Part shown: in pieces, positions 8,227 through 17,197 of the stretch
Layout of the letters: every line of letters starts with the position of its first letter
Position numbering within the stretch: the first letter of the stretch is position 1
From: Paenalcaligenes sp021793095
GTDB lineage: Bacteria; Pseudomonadota; Gammaproteobacteria; Burkholderiales; Burkholderiaceae_B
DNA length: 64,000 nucleotides
Assembly: GCA_027317645.1 (NCBI GenBank)
Contig: DAHVQS010000002.1
Coordinates: 40,847 to 104,846, forward strand
Direction of reading: 5' to 3'
Made by a program: the position numbers and the translations under genes
The notes under the pieces: generated by a model
What the model was told of the DNA's origin: nothing
What the model saw: only the letters and a program-made list of their open reading frames with translations
The model's database searches: none

Positions 8227-8736
8227 TTAAGCGAGCATGCTACGTAGCATCCAAGCAGTTTTCTCGTGCACCTCTAGGCGTGCGGTCAACAGATCGGCTG
8301 TAGGCTGATCATCAGCAGCGTCAGCACAATCAAAAGCATGGCGAGCCGTGCGCGCGACTGCCTCGTTAGCCTCGAGCAAAGCGCGTATCATTTCCTCGGC
8401 ACTGAGTACGCTTTGTGGCTCTTTGATTGAGGTCAGTTTACTAAATTCAGCATAGGTGCCAGGGGCAAAATGCCCGAGTGCACGGATGCGTTCTGCGATC
8501 TCGTCAAGCGCCTGCCAAGCCTCGGTGTACTGGTCCATGAACATATTGTGCAGGGTGTTGAACATAGGCCCTGTCACGTTCCAATGGAAATTGTGTGTCA
8601 TGAGATAAAGCGTATAGGTATCGGCCAAAACCTTGGAGAGCTCTACTGAAATTTTAGCGCGATTTTCTTCGTCTATACCAATATCTACAGGAATTGCATC
8701 TGTGTGATGTACATTGCTTTTAACGGATTTAGCCAT
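8227..8736 (-). CDS. dps: Dps family DNA-binding ferritin-like protein
   Basis: 169 residues forming the four-helix ferritin-like Dps fold. The inter-subunit ferroxidase ligands are seen in HNFHWNVTGPMF (two His near 49 and 52) and the DQYTEAWQALDEIAERIR helix. Dps dodecamers oxidise Fe(II) with hydrogen peroxide and protect DNA. It has an AAGGAG ribosome site 5 nt from the ATG. It lies directly downstream of oxyR on the same strand, in keeping with a peroxide-defence role. The N-terminal tail is short and only mildly basic, so strong DNA binding is not assured. A terminator follows the gene. Confidence 0.92.
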   Translation of the reverse strand: MAKSVKSNVHHTDAIPVDIGIDEENRAKISVELSKVLADTYTLYLMTHNFHWNVTGPMFNTLHNMFMDQYTEAWQALDEIAERIRALGHFAPGTYAEFSKLTSIKEPQSVLSAEEMIRALLEANEAVARTARHAFDCADAADDQPTADLLTARLEVHEKTAWMLRSMLA

Positions 8737-8822
8737 CTTTACTCCTTAATTGGAACAGTACATGTATAAGCTTATCACGGCTATTGCCTAAAAGTGTAAT
8801 TTACTGCTGATTAAAGATTTAA

Positions 8823-9770
8823 TTAATCGTTAATTTTGTTTTCTGCTCCCTTAATATATTCAACAGCGGGTAAACCGCAATTTCGAATGGCCTCGGCGAG
8901 TGCTTCGATGGCAGAGATGCGTGGAAAACTGCGGCGCCAAACGAGGGCAATGGTACGTTGAGGTACCGGCTCTTTAAATGGAATATAGTGCAGCAAGGGT
9001 TTTTGATCTGAGCCAGGTTTGGCACTGGCGGGGAGCACAGTGATACCAATACCCGTGGCGACCATATGACGGATGGTTTCTAATGATGAGCCTTCAAAAG
9101 TTTTTTGAATTCCTTCGCTGCTGGGCGAAAAATGTGAAAGCTCGGGACAAACATCTAATACCTGATCTCGGAAACAATGCCCCGCCCCTAACAAAAGCAT
9201 TGTCTCTGTTTTGAGCTCCTCGGGATCGACCAGCTCCTTGTTTGTCCAGGGATGATTATGGGGAACTGCCACGATGAAAGGCTCGTGATAAATCTCTTTG
9301 GTGACGAAGCCGCTCTCTGGCAAAGGTAGTGCCACAATCGCGCAGTCAATCTCACCCTGTCTGAGAAGCTCGAGCAATTTAACGGTATAGTTTTCTTGCA
9401 GCACCAAGGGCATTTGTGGGCTGAGTTGTATCTGAGCAGGGACTAACAAAGGCAATAAATAAGGCGCTACGGTGTAGATCACCCCCACTTTTAAGGGACC
9501 CGTGAGCGGGTCTTGACCTTGTAGGGCAATTTCTTTGAGTCTATCGCCCTCCTCGAGGATCCGTTGTGCCTGCTCGATGATGCGTAAGCCAATGGGCGTC
9601 ACCCCAATTTCAGTGCCCCCACGTTCAAAGAGCACAACACCTAGCTCTTCTTCAAGTTTTTTTACTGCCACAGATAATGTTGGCTGGCTCACAAAGCAGG
9701 CCTCAGCAGCGCGTCCAAAGTGACGCTCTCGGGCAACTGCAACGATGTATCTAAGCTCGGTAAAAGTCAT
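8823..9770 (-). CDS. oxyR: Hydrogen-peroxide sensor LysR-type regulator OxyR
   Basis: 315 residues. The N-terminal LysR helix-turn-helix (about 1-60, with AAEACFVSQPTLSVAVKKLE) is followed by a periplasmic-binding-like effector domain. The redox pair is exactly placed: Cys199 in GAGHCFRDQ and Cys208 in LDVCPE, the same spacing and numbering as E. coli OxyR. This allows disulfide activation by peroxide. It lies between recG and dps on the same strand; oxyR-recG adjacency is common in Burkholderiales. A likely target in this window is katA, whose upstream region carries an OxyR-type site at 53237-53273. Confidence 0.95.
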   Translation of the reverse strand: MTFTELRYIVAVARERHFGRAAEACFVSQPTLSVAVKKLEEELGVVLFERGGTEIGVTPIGLRIIEQAQRILEEGDRLKEIALQGQDPLTGPLKVGVIYTVAPYLLPLLVPAQIQLSPQMPLVLQENYTVKLLELLRQGEIDCAIVALPLPESGFVTKEIYHEPFIVAVPHNHPWTNKELVDPEELKTETMLLLGAGHCFRDQVLDVCPELSHFSPSSEGIQKTFEGSSLETIRHMVATGIGITVLPASAKPGSDQKPLLHYIPFKEPVPQRTIALVWRRSFPRISAIEALAEAIRNCGLPAVEYIKGAENKIND

Positions 9771-9846
9771 ATAGGCGCCTGCGCGTGTAAAAATAAGCGT
9801 TGATGAGTTCCAAGGTGTTATTAATTTACCAAATTTTTAAGCCTAC

Positions 9847-11952
9847 TTAGCTTTGCATCAGTTCTTCACGGCCGCTTAGCCAACGATCCAGATGTTTTTC
9901 AGCAATTTCTGGTGCCTCATTGAGCAGCCATTGGGCTGTTTCTTTGGCAGCGTTAAGTAGCGCCTGATCGTTGAGTTCCGCAAATCGCAAAAGTAATTGT
10001 CCGGATTGTTTCATGCCTAAAAACTCGCCCGGGCCACGGATGTCAAGGTCTCGTCGTGCAATCTCAAAGCCGTCTGTGGTCTCGTACATCGCACGCAGGC
10101 GTTCTCGTGCTGTCTCTGACAGAGGGCCTTGGTACAGCAAAATACAAAAAGATTGTGCGCTGCCACGCCCTACTCTGCCACGTAGCTGATGCAGCTGTGC
10201 CAAGCCGAAACGTTCGGCATGTTCAATCACCATAAGGCTGGCGTTGGGCACATCAACTCCGACCTCAATAACCGTCGTAGCGACTAAGACCTGAATATGA
10301 CCAGTCCTAAAGGCGTCCATCAGTCGTTGTTTTTCTTCGCGCTCGATTCGGCCATGTAATAATCCAATGGTGCATTCCGGTAACTGCTCTTGTAGTCGCT
10401 CATAGGTTTCCTCGGCAGTTTTTAGTTGTAAAGCTTCGCTCTCTTCAATCAAAGGGCAAACCCAATAGACTTGGCGCCCTTGCGCAACCTCGCGATGGAT
10501 GCCAGCAACGACCTGTGCCCGACGCTGTTCAGCGACGAGTTTTGTTTGCACGGGTTGACGCCCTGGAGGTAGCTCATCAATCACCGATAAATCCAAATCA
10601 GCATAATAGGTCATGGCTAAACTACGGGGGATGGGCGTGGCGCTAAGGGTGAGCTGATGAGGCCACAACTCATGACCTTGGGGGTCAGTCTGCAGCCCTT
10701 TCTTGCTTAACGCTAATCTTTGCTCAACACCAAAGCGGTGTTGTTCATCCAGCAGTACCAAAGCTAGATTTTTAAATTTCACCTGATCTTGTATGAGTGC
10801 CTGTGTACCAATCACAAATTGAGCCCTACCGTCAGCAAGTTGAGGCATAATTTCGCGTCGCTGCGCCGCTTTTTGGCTACCGACCAAAAATTGTACATTG
10901 ACCCCTAATGGTGCCAACCAATGGTCAATTTTTTCATAATGCTGTTCTGCCAAGATCTCGGTGGGGGCCATTAAGGCCACCTGATAACCGTTACCTATTA
11001 CATGGGCAGCGACCAGTGCAGCAACGATGGTTTTACCACTCCCAACATCCCCTTGCACCAGCCGATGCATTGGGTGCGTTTGATTGAGATCTACAATGAT
11101 TTCCTCAACGACGCGTTGCTGCGCCGCAGTGAGCTCAAAAGGAAGTTGCGCCACGAGTTGCGTTTGCAATGCGCCCACTGTCAGGGGCATGGCAATTGCA
11201 CCGAGGGCCAATCGACGCGCTCTCGCCTGCGCCAAAGCTAGCTGCTGTGCCAATAGCTCATCGAATTGCACTCGACGCCATGCAGGATGAGTTTTATCCA
11301 ATAAAGCTTCAATAGAGACGTCTTTATCTGGATGGTGTAAAAAACGAATAGCCCGTTCAAATGGCCATAAAGAATATTTTTTTTGAATGGTCTCAGGCAA
11401 AGTATCACCAAGATCAACTCTTTTTAAGGCATCTAAAATAATCGTGTTAAGTTGTGCCTGGCTCAGCCCGGAGGTGGTGGGATACACTGGAGTGAGCGTA
11501 TCTGCAAGCGGTCGGTTGGCAGAGCGAATATTAGGGTGCACCATTTCAAGGCCATAAAAGCCTTGTCGGACCTCCCCCTTGAGGCGCAAAGTCGCGCCCT
11601 TTTTTAATGCGTTAAGCTGACTAGGATAAAAATGCAACCATCTTAGGGTCAGGCTCCCGCTGTCATCTTGGAGCTTGGCCACGAGTTGTCGTCGCGGGCG
11701 GTACTGCACCGAGTGCCCAAGCACGGTGCCCTGGACAAGCACGCTGCGCCCGGGTTGTAGATCACGAATTGGGGTGATACGGGTTTCATCCTCATAGCGC
11801 AGTGGTATGTGCACTACGAAATCCATATCCTGATGCAAGCCGAGTTTTGCCAGGCGTGCTTCTATTTGAGGACTAGAGGTGCGCGTACGCGCCGCTTTTT
11901 TGGCAGCTGGGTTGGTTTTAGGTGCGATATTGCGAGAGTTTTTTTTCACCAT
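9847..11952 (-). CDS. recG: ATP-dependent DNA helicase RecG
   Basis: 701 residues, full length for RecG, which remodels stalled replication forks and D-loops. The N-terminal wedge/OB domain (about 60-160) is followed by superfamily 2 helicase motifs: Walker A QGDVGSGKT, motif II as LLDEQHRFG (the RecG-type DEQH box), LSATPIPRSL, GVDVPNASLMVIEHAERFGLAQLHQLRGRVGR (motifs V-VI) and the C-terminal RARLR-like region. An extra basic, Lys/Arg-rich segment of about 25 residues precedes the wedge. It lies 54 bp after ridA and 76 bp before oxyR on the same strand. Confidence 0.95.
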   Translation of the reverse strand: MVKKNSRNIAPKTNPAAKKAARTRTSSPQIEARLAKLGLHQDMDFVVHIPLRYEDETRITPIRDLQPGRSVLVQGTVLGHSVQYRPRRQLVAKLQDDSGSLTLRWLHFYPSQLNALKKGATLRLKGEVRQGFYGLEMVHPNIRSANRPLADTLTPVYPTTSGLSQAQLNTIILDALKRVDLGDTLPETIQKKYSLWPFERAIRFLHHPDKDVSIEALLDKTHPAWRRVQFDELLAQQLALAQARARRLALGAIAMPLTVGALQTQLVAQLPFELTAAQQRVVEEIIVDLNQTHPMHRLVQGDVGSGKTIVAALVAAHVIGNGYQVALMAPTEILAEQHYEKIDHWLAPLGVNVQFLVGSQKAAQRREIMPQLADGRAQFVIGTQALIQDQVKFKNLALVLLDEQHRFGVEQRLALSKKGLQTDPQGHELWPHQLTLSATPIPRSLAMTYYADLDLSVIDELPPGRQPVQTKLVAEQRRAQVVAGIHREVAQGRQVYWVCPLIEESEALQLKTAEETYERLQEQLPECTIGLLHGRIEREEKQRLMDAFRTGHIQVLVATTVIEVGVDVPNASLMVIEHAERFGLAQLHQLRGRVGRGSAQSFCILLYQGPLSETARERLRAMYETTDGFEIARRDLDIRGPGEFLGMKQSGQLLLRFAELNDQALLNAAKETAQWLLNEAPEIAEKHLDRWLSGREELMQS

Positions 11953-12017
11953 TGCTTGAGATAGCAGAGCACAAGCGCCAATGTAAAGATATGGCGCTTG
12001 ATAGCGGCGTGCAGTAA

Positions 12018-12407
12018 TTAGGGAATTACTGCGATGGCCTCAACCTCAAATTGAGCCCCCTTGGGTAGGCTCGCAACGCCGATGGTGGACCGAGCTGGGA
12101 AAGGTTCGGGGACCAACTCAGCCATGATGGCGTTGACACTGGCAAACATACTGAGGTCTGTTAAAAACAAACTAAACTTAACCACATGCTCAAAATTGGC
12201 CCCCTCGGCCGCCAGAACTGCTTGTAGGTTTTCAAATGCCTGTCGTGCTTGTGCTTCAAAATTTTCAGAAACAAGCTCTCCGGTTTCCAAATCGAGTGGC
12301 AATTGGCCGGAAACATATAAAGTCCTGCCCTGCGGGGCTACTATCGCTTGGGAATACGGCCCAACCGCTGCGGGTGCTTTATCTGTAAACACAACTTTTT
12401 TTGTCAT
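12018..12407 (-). CDS. ridA: RidA family imine/enamine deaminase
   Basis: 129 residues from ATG 12407, which has GGAG 9 nt upstream; the longer frame from 12428 adds seven residues and lacks a ribosome site. Family signatures are APAAVGPYSQAI near the start, VSGQLPLD, and PARSTIGVASLPKGAQFEVEAIAV at the end, with the Arg that binds the substrate carboxylate. RidA hydrolyses reactive 2-aminoacrylate and related imines released by PLP enzymes. It directly precedes recG and probably heads the ridA-recG-oxyR-dps run. Confidence 0.92.
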   Translation of the reverse strand: MTKKVVFTDKAPAAVGPYSQAIVAPQGRTLYVSGQLPLDLETGELVSENFEAQARQAFENLQAVLAAEGANFEHVVKFSLFLTDLSMFASVNAIMAELVPEPFPARSTIGVASLPKGAQFEVEAIAVIP

Positions 12408-12542
12408 AAAGTCGCTCCAAATGAACATAAAAGTTTCGGGATGATTGGCCTATTGATGCCGCGTCATGCACCGCTGAATTAAGTGCTCTAGTGTAAGCCA
12501 AAACCATGGCCTGAGTATAATGCCTCGTGACGGCAAACGACA

Positions 12543-14057
12543 TCATAAACCGAACCAACTGCGAATATTGCCCAGCAAGCGCTGTTTCTCGAGTGGCTGC
12601 GGAGCAGCATGAATATTGTCCTGCAGCTCTTCGAGCTCTTGGGTACGCGCACTCAAGAGCTCAGCCATTGATTCGGCCAACTCGGGGCGTTGTTCGATAA
12701 TGCTGGCGAAACTATGCTTATCAAGCTCATAACAAACGAGGTTTTGTTCAGCGATAACGGTGGCCTGGCGCGGTTCGCCAGTCAATAGGCTCATTTCACC
12801 AATCACCTGCCCACTACCCAACACGGCAACGCAATGGTGAGTGTCTTGATATTGAACATGAATGGCAGCCCGACCACTGACCACAATAAACATACTGTCT
12901 CCTGCCGTGCCTTGTTCAATTAATGTCGCGCCGCGCACAAAGGAAACTGTTTTTAATTGTGTACACAGCGCACTCAGCTCCTTTTGATTTAGCGGAGACA
13001 AAAGTTTAATTTGCCGTAAAAAGTCGATCTTTTGCGCTTTCGTATGATGTTGGGTGGCAGATTGAGCCTCTTTTTTGTGCCGCATGGCGATGATGCTGAG
13101 ATCCTTGTTAGGCGCAGATAAATACCACCCCTGACGTTGAAATAGCGCATAAAGATGTTGCCACATGATAGATCGTATGGCCCCTACCCGTCGTGGATCT
13201 GCGATCCAACAGCGCAGCGCATAGGTGATCTGACCATTTTCAAAATCCATGACCTGTACCACCGGCGGCCGTGCGGGTAACGACCCCTCAATACGTGTTT
13301 TGACCAGAGTTTGCTGCACAACCTCGACGACCTCAGCCGGTGGCACCGCATACGTCCCGTAGAAAAAAAGAGTAATGTATCGCCCCGGGACCGTGTGCCC
13401 TCCAATAATTTTGACGCGATTTTTCATCAAATCACTATTTGGGATAAGGATTTTTTCACCAAAGCGTGTCATGATGGCGGTATGTCGCCACTGCACTTGC
13501 ACCACCTCTCCAAACATGTCCTCAAACTCTAGCCAATCGCCCAAGCAAATAGATTGATCTAACTGCAATGCCAAGCCTGACAATATATTGCCCAGAGTGT
13601 CTTGCATGGCAAAGGCCAGCACTGCGGTCACCACGGCGGTACTGGTGACGAGACTGCTCAGCTCTAAACCGACATCAGACAGCAAAAAAAGCGTCCATCC
13701 GACATAGCCAAGCAAGATGATCAGCTCTTCTAGAATGCGCGGTGGTTCAAAGTTGACCCGAGGTAAGAGCAATCTAAACCAACACAAGCCTACCTGGCGA
13801 ATCAATACAATGCCCAACACAAAGAGCGCGCTGTAATGAAAAACGCGCGCCGCAGAGTATAAATCGAATGTCCGTAATAACGCCTCACTGCCTAAACTCA
13901 GCACAAACAAAAAGAGCATTAATGCAGTAAATCCAGGCATCCCACGGCTACTACGCCGTAATATGATCGGCAAACCACAGGCAATCCCAATAAAAACAAT
14001 GTAATAGGGATGCCATAGCTGGATAAACTCAGATAACCATTGCTGTAAAAAGGACAT
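12543..14057 (-). CDS. MscS-type mechanosensitive channel with C-terminal cyclic-nucleotide-binding domain
   Basis: 504 residues. Four hydrophobic segments (about 15-32, 43-60, 75-92, 110-128) precede the pore helix and MscS core. The core is recognisable from VLAFAMQDTLGNILSGLAL and the beta-domain DWLEFEDMFGEVVQVQWRHT to LIPNSDLMKNRV (about 135-215). From about 343 to 470 there is a cNMP-binding domain whose phosphate cassette reads GEMSLLTGEPRQAT, with Glu421 and Arg430 at the positions that contact the ribose and cyclic phosphate, so nucleotide binding looks intact. It begins 5 bp after the stop of the adenylate cyclase gene, which strongly suggests that the cyclase makes its ligand. Family members called bCNG channels open or close with cAMP. 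Confidence 0.88.
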   Translation of the reverse strand: MSFLQQWLSEFIQLWHPYYIVFIGIACGLPIILRRSSRGMPGFTALMLFLFVLSLGSEALLRTFDLYSAARVFHYSALFVLGIVLIRQVGLCWFRLLLPRVNFEPPRILEELIILLGYVGWTLFLLSDVGLELSSLVTSTAVVTAVLAFAMQDTLGNILSGLALQLDQSICLGDWLEFEDMFGEVVQVQWRHTAIMTRFGEKILIPNSDLMKNRVKIIGGHTVPGRYITLFFYGTYAVPPAEVVEVVQQTLVKTRIEGSLPARPPVVQVMDFENGQITYALRCWIADPRRVGAIRSIMWQHLYALFQRQGWYLSAPNKDLSIIAMRHKKEAQSATQHHTKAQKIDFLRQIKLLSPLNQKELSALCTQLKTVSFVRGATLIEQGTAGDSMFIVVSGRAAIHVQYQDTHHCVAVLGSGQVIGEMSLLTGEPRQATVIAEQNLVCYELDKHSFASIIEQRPELAESMAELLSARTQELEELQDNIHAAPQPLEKQRLLGNIRSWFGL

Positions 14058-14062
14058 AAAGT

Positions 14063-16333
14063 TTATTTATTATCATGGGTAAAAACAGGATCCCAGTGCG
14101 TGGGCTCAGCAGCCTCTATGCGCTGTAAATAAAGATCATACAAAGGATCAGCGGGCCAATGTTGTTTGAGCTGGTGAAATAGTGCCTGGGCCTGTTCCAA
14201 ATCACCTTTTTGATAAGTAGCACAGGCTTGTTCATGCAATGCCAATATTTCAGCCTTTTGGGCACTATGTGCGGTACGGTCTCCCAAAGGTTGGCTAATG
14301 ATCAACGGCGCCCGACGACCTTTTACCCGCACCCAGTCAACAGTACGATAGCTCATGTCAGGGGTTGCTGCGCGCGTGGTATCACTCACTAAAATAGGAA
14401 TGCCATAATAGCCGGTCAAAGACTCTAACCTGGCTGCTAAATTAACAGCATCACCCAGCACGGTATAAGCACGCCGATAACGAGAGCCCATATCTCCTAC
14501 ATTCATCGGGCCGGTATTTAAGCCGATGCCGACATGAAATTCTGGCAATCCTTGTTGACGGAAATCATCCCGCAATTGCTCTGCGCGCGCTTGCATCGCT
14601 AAAGCCGCTTGGACGGCATGGGGCGCGTGTTGATCATCATCCAACGGTGCATTCCAAAAAGCCATCACCAAATCCCCTACATACTTATCAATGGTTCCTT
14701 GGTGTGCAAATATCACCTCGGTAATTGCTGATAGATATCGATTCAGTGCCAACCTTAGCTCGTTGGGTGCCAGTCCTTCAGAAATTGCGGTGAAGTCTCT
14801 GATATCAGCAAACAGCACGGTCATCTCTTTCTGCGTACCTTCTAGGTGCACACTATTGGGGTGTGCAATCATATGCGCCACATGCGCTGCAGGGACATAC
14901 TCACCAAACAGATTTTGGATATGTTGTCGTTGGCGTGCGGTCGACCAATAACCAGTGATGAGATTAAAGCCCCCAATGCTAATCAAGCACAAAAGTATGA
15001 GCGCTATGGGAAGAGCATAATGACCGACCGCCCACAAGCCTAAATTGAGGATCAAAACTAATGCTACGCTGCCCAAAGTCCCCAAAAGCATTACCCAAAG
15101 ACTACGCCCTGGCAACCAGATGGCCAGCAGCACACCAAAAAAAACCAGCTGCGCAATAACGGCCCCATCACTCCAATCAGGCTCAACATAAAAAGGACTG
15201 CGCGCATCATCAGGGGCATTGGATTGTTGCCAATAGGCATTGAGAATAGTGTCGACAGCATTGGCATGGACCTCGACCCCCGGGAAACTGGTCTGAAATG
15301 GCGTGGTGCGTAAATCCGCCAGCCCAAGCGCAGAGGTGCCGATAAGGACCACCGCACCCTCTAACACATCTAATGCCCCTTCTTCGGCATCCCCTTGTAA
15401 GAGGCGCGTCGCCGAGAGTGTAGGAAATGATCCCGAATACCCACGATAAGGCACCAACATCTGCCCTTGGGGATCAACAGGGATTTCTAATGCTTGCCCG
15501 AGTTGGATCGCCGTGATGACCTCAGTCTGATTGGCTTGCTCTGTTTTTAGACGTATCCAAGGTGCTTCGAGAGCTAAGCGCGAGAGTTCAAGACTCAGAC
15601 CGCTAAAAATACCCTCTTTGTGTTTCATAACTAACGGGAGGCGGCGCACGATGCCATCACCATCAGGGACAGTCACCACAAAACCATTGGGTGGAAACAT
15701 ATGATTGAACATATCGCGGTTAGCGGTGTAATTTTCCATTTGAATAAGCCCTGGAAAGTCCTCATCGCTAGACACCTGGATAGGCGCAGGTGGTAGCGCA
15801 CCCGCATTAAAGCCATCATTGTGGAAAAAAAAGCCTAAAACAGTATCCGCGCCTAGTTGTTCTGCCAAGATCCTATCGCCATCTAAAGCCGGTGCCAGCT
15901 GCTGAAGCTGCGCCTTTAGCTGATCGGTGCTGAGTGATGATTGATCATCAACCGATGACGCCTCGGAATGCTGATGCATCTGCTCTAAGATGGCCTCTGC
16001 GGCATTATGCCCTGCCTCGGAAAAAACCATATCAAAACCAATCAGGGCAGATCCCTGCGCCCGTAGCGCATCGATGAGGGCAGCTATTTTACTGCGATCC
16101 CAAGGCCAGCGCCCCTCTCGCAACTGGGTAAACTCATCAATGTCTACAATTACCACCGGCATGGCGGGCGAGCGCTGAGGCGGCAATAATTGAAAACGCA
16201 AGTCATACCAAAGCGCATTCACCCGCGACAACCCACTGCTATGGTGCGGCGCGCTGGATACCCAAAAGTGGGTGCCCAAGGCGAGGCAAACCAGTACTAG
16301 GCCCACAACGCGAAACCGCCATCGATGATACAT
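14063..16333 (-). CDS. CHASE2-domain membrane adenylate cyclase (class III)
   Basis: 756 residues. An N-terminal membrane anchor (about 8-25) leads into a periplasmic CHASE2 sensor (about 35-385; VVIVDIDEFTQLREGRWPWDR, VVLIGTSALGLADLRTTPF). Three transmembrane helices follow (about 392-460), then a class III cyclase domain (about 500-680) and a short TPR-like helical tail. Catalytic residues are complete: metal ligands Asp510 and Asp554, adenine-selecting Lys550 and Asp628 (IDKYVGD, VLGDAVNLAARLE), and transition-state Asn631 and Arg635. The Lys/Asp pair argues for ATP and against GTP as substrate. It is the third gene of a four-gene operon with barely any spacing. Confidence 0.92.
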   Translation of the reverse strand: MYHRWRFRVVGLVLVCLALGTHFWVSSAPHHSSGLSRVNALWYDLRFQLLPPQRSPAMPVVIVDIDEFTQLREGRWPWDRSKIAALIDALRAQGSALIGFDMVFSEAGHNAAEAILEQMHQHSEASSVDDQSSLSTDQLKAQLQQLAPALDGDRILAEQLGADTVLGFFFHNDGFNAGALPPAPIQVSSDEDFPGLIQMENYTANRDMFNHMFPPNGFVVTVPDGDGIVRRLPLVMKHKEGIFSGLSLELSRLALEAPWIRLKTEQANQTEVITAIQLGQALEIPVDPQGQMLVPYRGYSGSFPTLSATRLLQGDAEEGALDVLEGAVVLIGTSALGLADLRTTPFQTSFPGVEVHANAVDTILNAYWQQSNAPDDARSPFYVEPDWSDGAVIAQLVFFGVLLAIWLPGRSLWVMLLGTLGSVALVLILNLGLWAVGHYALPIALILLCLISIGGFNLITGYWSTARQRQHIQNLFGEYVPAAHVAHMIAHPNSVHLEGTQKEMTVLFADIRDFTAISEGLAPNELRLALNRYLSAITEVIFAHQGTIDKYVGDLVMAFWNAPLDDDQHAPHAVQAALAMQARAEQLRDDFRQQGLPEFHVGIGLNTGPMNVGDMGSRYRRAYTVLGDAVNLAARLESLTGYYGIPILVSDTTRAATPDMSYRTVDWVRVKGRRAPLIISQPLGDRTAHSAQKAEILALHEQACATYQKGDLEQAQALFHQLKQHWPADPLYDLYLQRIEAAEPTHWDPVFTHDNK

Positions 16334-16348
16334 ATAAACTCTGTTTGC

Positions 16349-17197
16349 TTAAGGGATCAGACAAGCTAATAAATCACCTTCCATAACGCAAAACTCTTGA
16401 TCATAATCAAACTCTACAGGATCCACGAGTTCATAACCGTCTGGGATCCAGGCATATGGGTCATCTGGGACAAACGGATCTACCCCTGCAGGCTCGGGCA
16501 AACTGTCTAGGCTCAGCTCAGGAAAGTCCAGCAGGTCTTCTGAGGCAAGCGGGTCAGAGAAATGTGTCTCAGCAGGCCCTTCAAGAAAATTATCAGTGAT
16601 GCTGGCAAAGACGGGAGGTTCATCACTCAATTGGGGGGCTTGGCCTTGGACCACGATGCCGTTGTGCCCTTCGGGGACCTCGAGCTCGCCGTGATCATTG
16701 GTCAGCACCACCTTGCCACGTCCAACATGAACCCGCAAAGTATTAGGTGGATTAAGCACAGCGATATATTCTGTGCCTCGTATACCAAGGGTGGCAACCG
16801 GGGTCTTGAGCTCGTACTGCTCGTGCTTGCTGCTGCCAATCGTGCCGGTCATTGTGCGCAGCCCGCCTTTGAGCAATCCGAACACCAAGGACCCCTCTTG
16901 AGTATCCTCATAAAAATATTCCTCGACAGCAAATAAAGTATCGGGCATTAATGACACCAGACCGCCATCACTAAAACGTAGTTGAACCCGCCCATCATTG
17001 TGTGTGTTGACTCGATCTGAATTAAAAACGGGTTCTGCTTTGGCCAATGCGCGTTGACCATGCTGAGTGGATTCGGCGGTGACCTCACCTTGGGCAAAAA
17101 TTGTGGTTGCTGCCTCTTGTGCCCAGATGCCAGAGCTGCCCAACAGCAGCGCTAACGCACTGAGGACTTGGCAAGATATCTGTCTAAAGTAAGTCAT
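16349..17197 (-). CDS. Periplasmic FecR-domain protein
   Basis: 282 residues with a Sec signal peptide ending near GIWAQEA (about residue 27). A FecR domain covers about 45-185 (VQLRFSDGGLVSLMPDTLFAVEEY, then KTPVATLGIRGTEYIAV, a hallmark of FecR-like periplasmic domains). The tail of about 90 residues is acidic and proline-rich, with two Cys near the C-terminus. Here there is no anti-sigma part and no transmembrane helix, so it is a soluble envelope protein. Its start overlaps the upstream TPR gene by 14 bp and it ends 15 bp before the cyclase. FecR-like proteins often neighbour CHASE2 cyclases; a role as ligand or adaptor for the sensor is inferred. Confidence 0.85.
   Translation of the reverse strand: MTYFRQISCQVLSALALLLGSSGIWAQEAATTIFAQGEVTAESTQHGQRALAKAEPVFNSDRVNTHNDGRVQLRFSDGGLVSLMPDTLFAVEEYFYEDTQEGSLVFGLLKGGLRTMTGTIGSSKHEQYELKTPVATLGIRGTEYIAVLNPPNTLRVHVGRGKVVLTNDHGELEVPEGHNGIVVQGQAPQLSDEPPVFASITDNFLEGPAETHFSDPLASEDLLDFPELSLDSLPEPAGVDPFVPDDPYAWIPDGYELVDPVEFDYDQEFCVMEGDLLACLIP

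Noticed and set aside
8737..8822. OxyR site upstream of dps
   Set aside because: ATAG occurs once but the N7-spaced partner blocks do not fit; only an ATAAGCTTAT palindrome is present.
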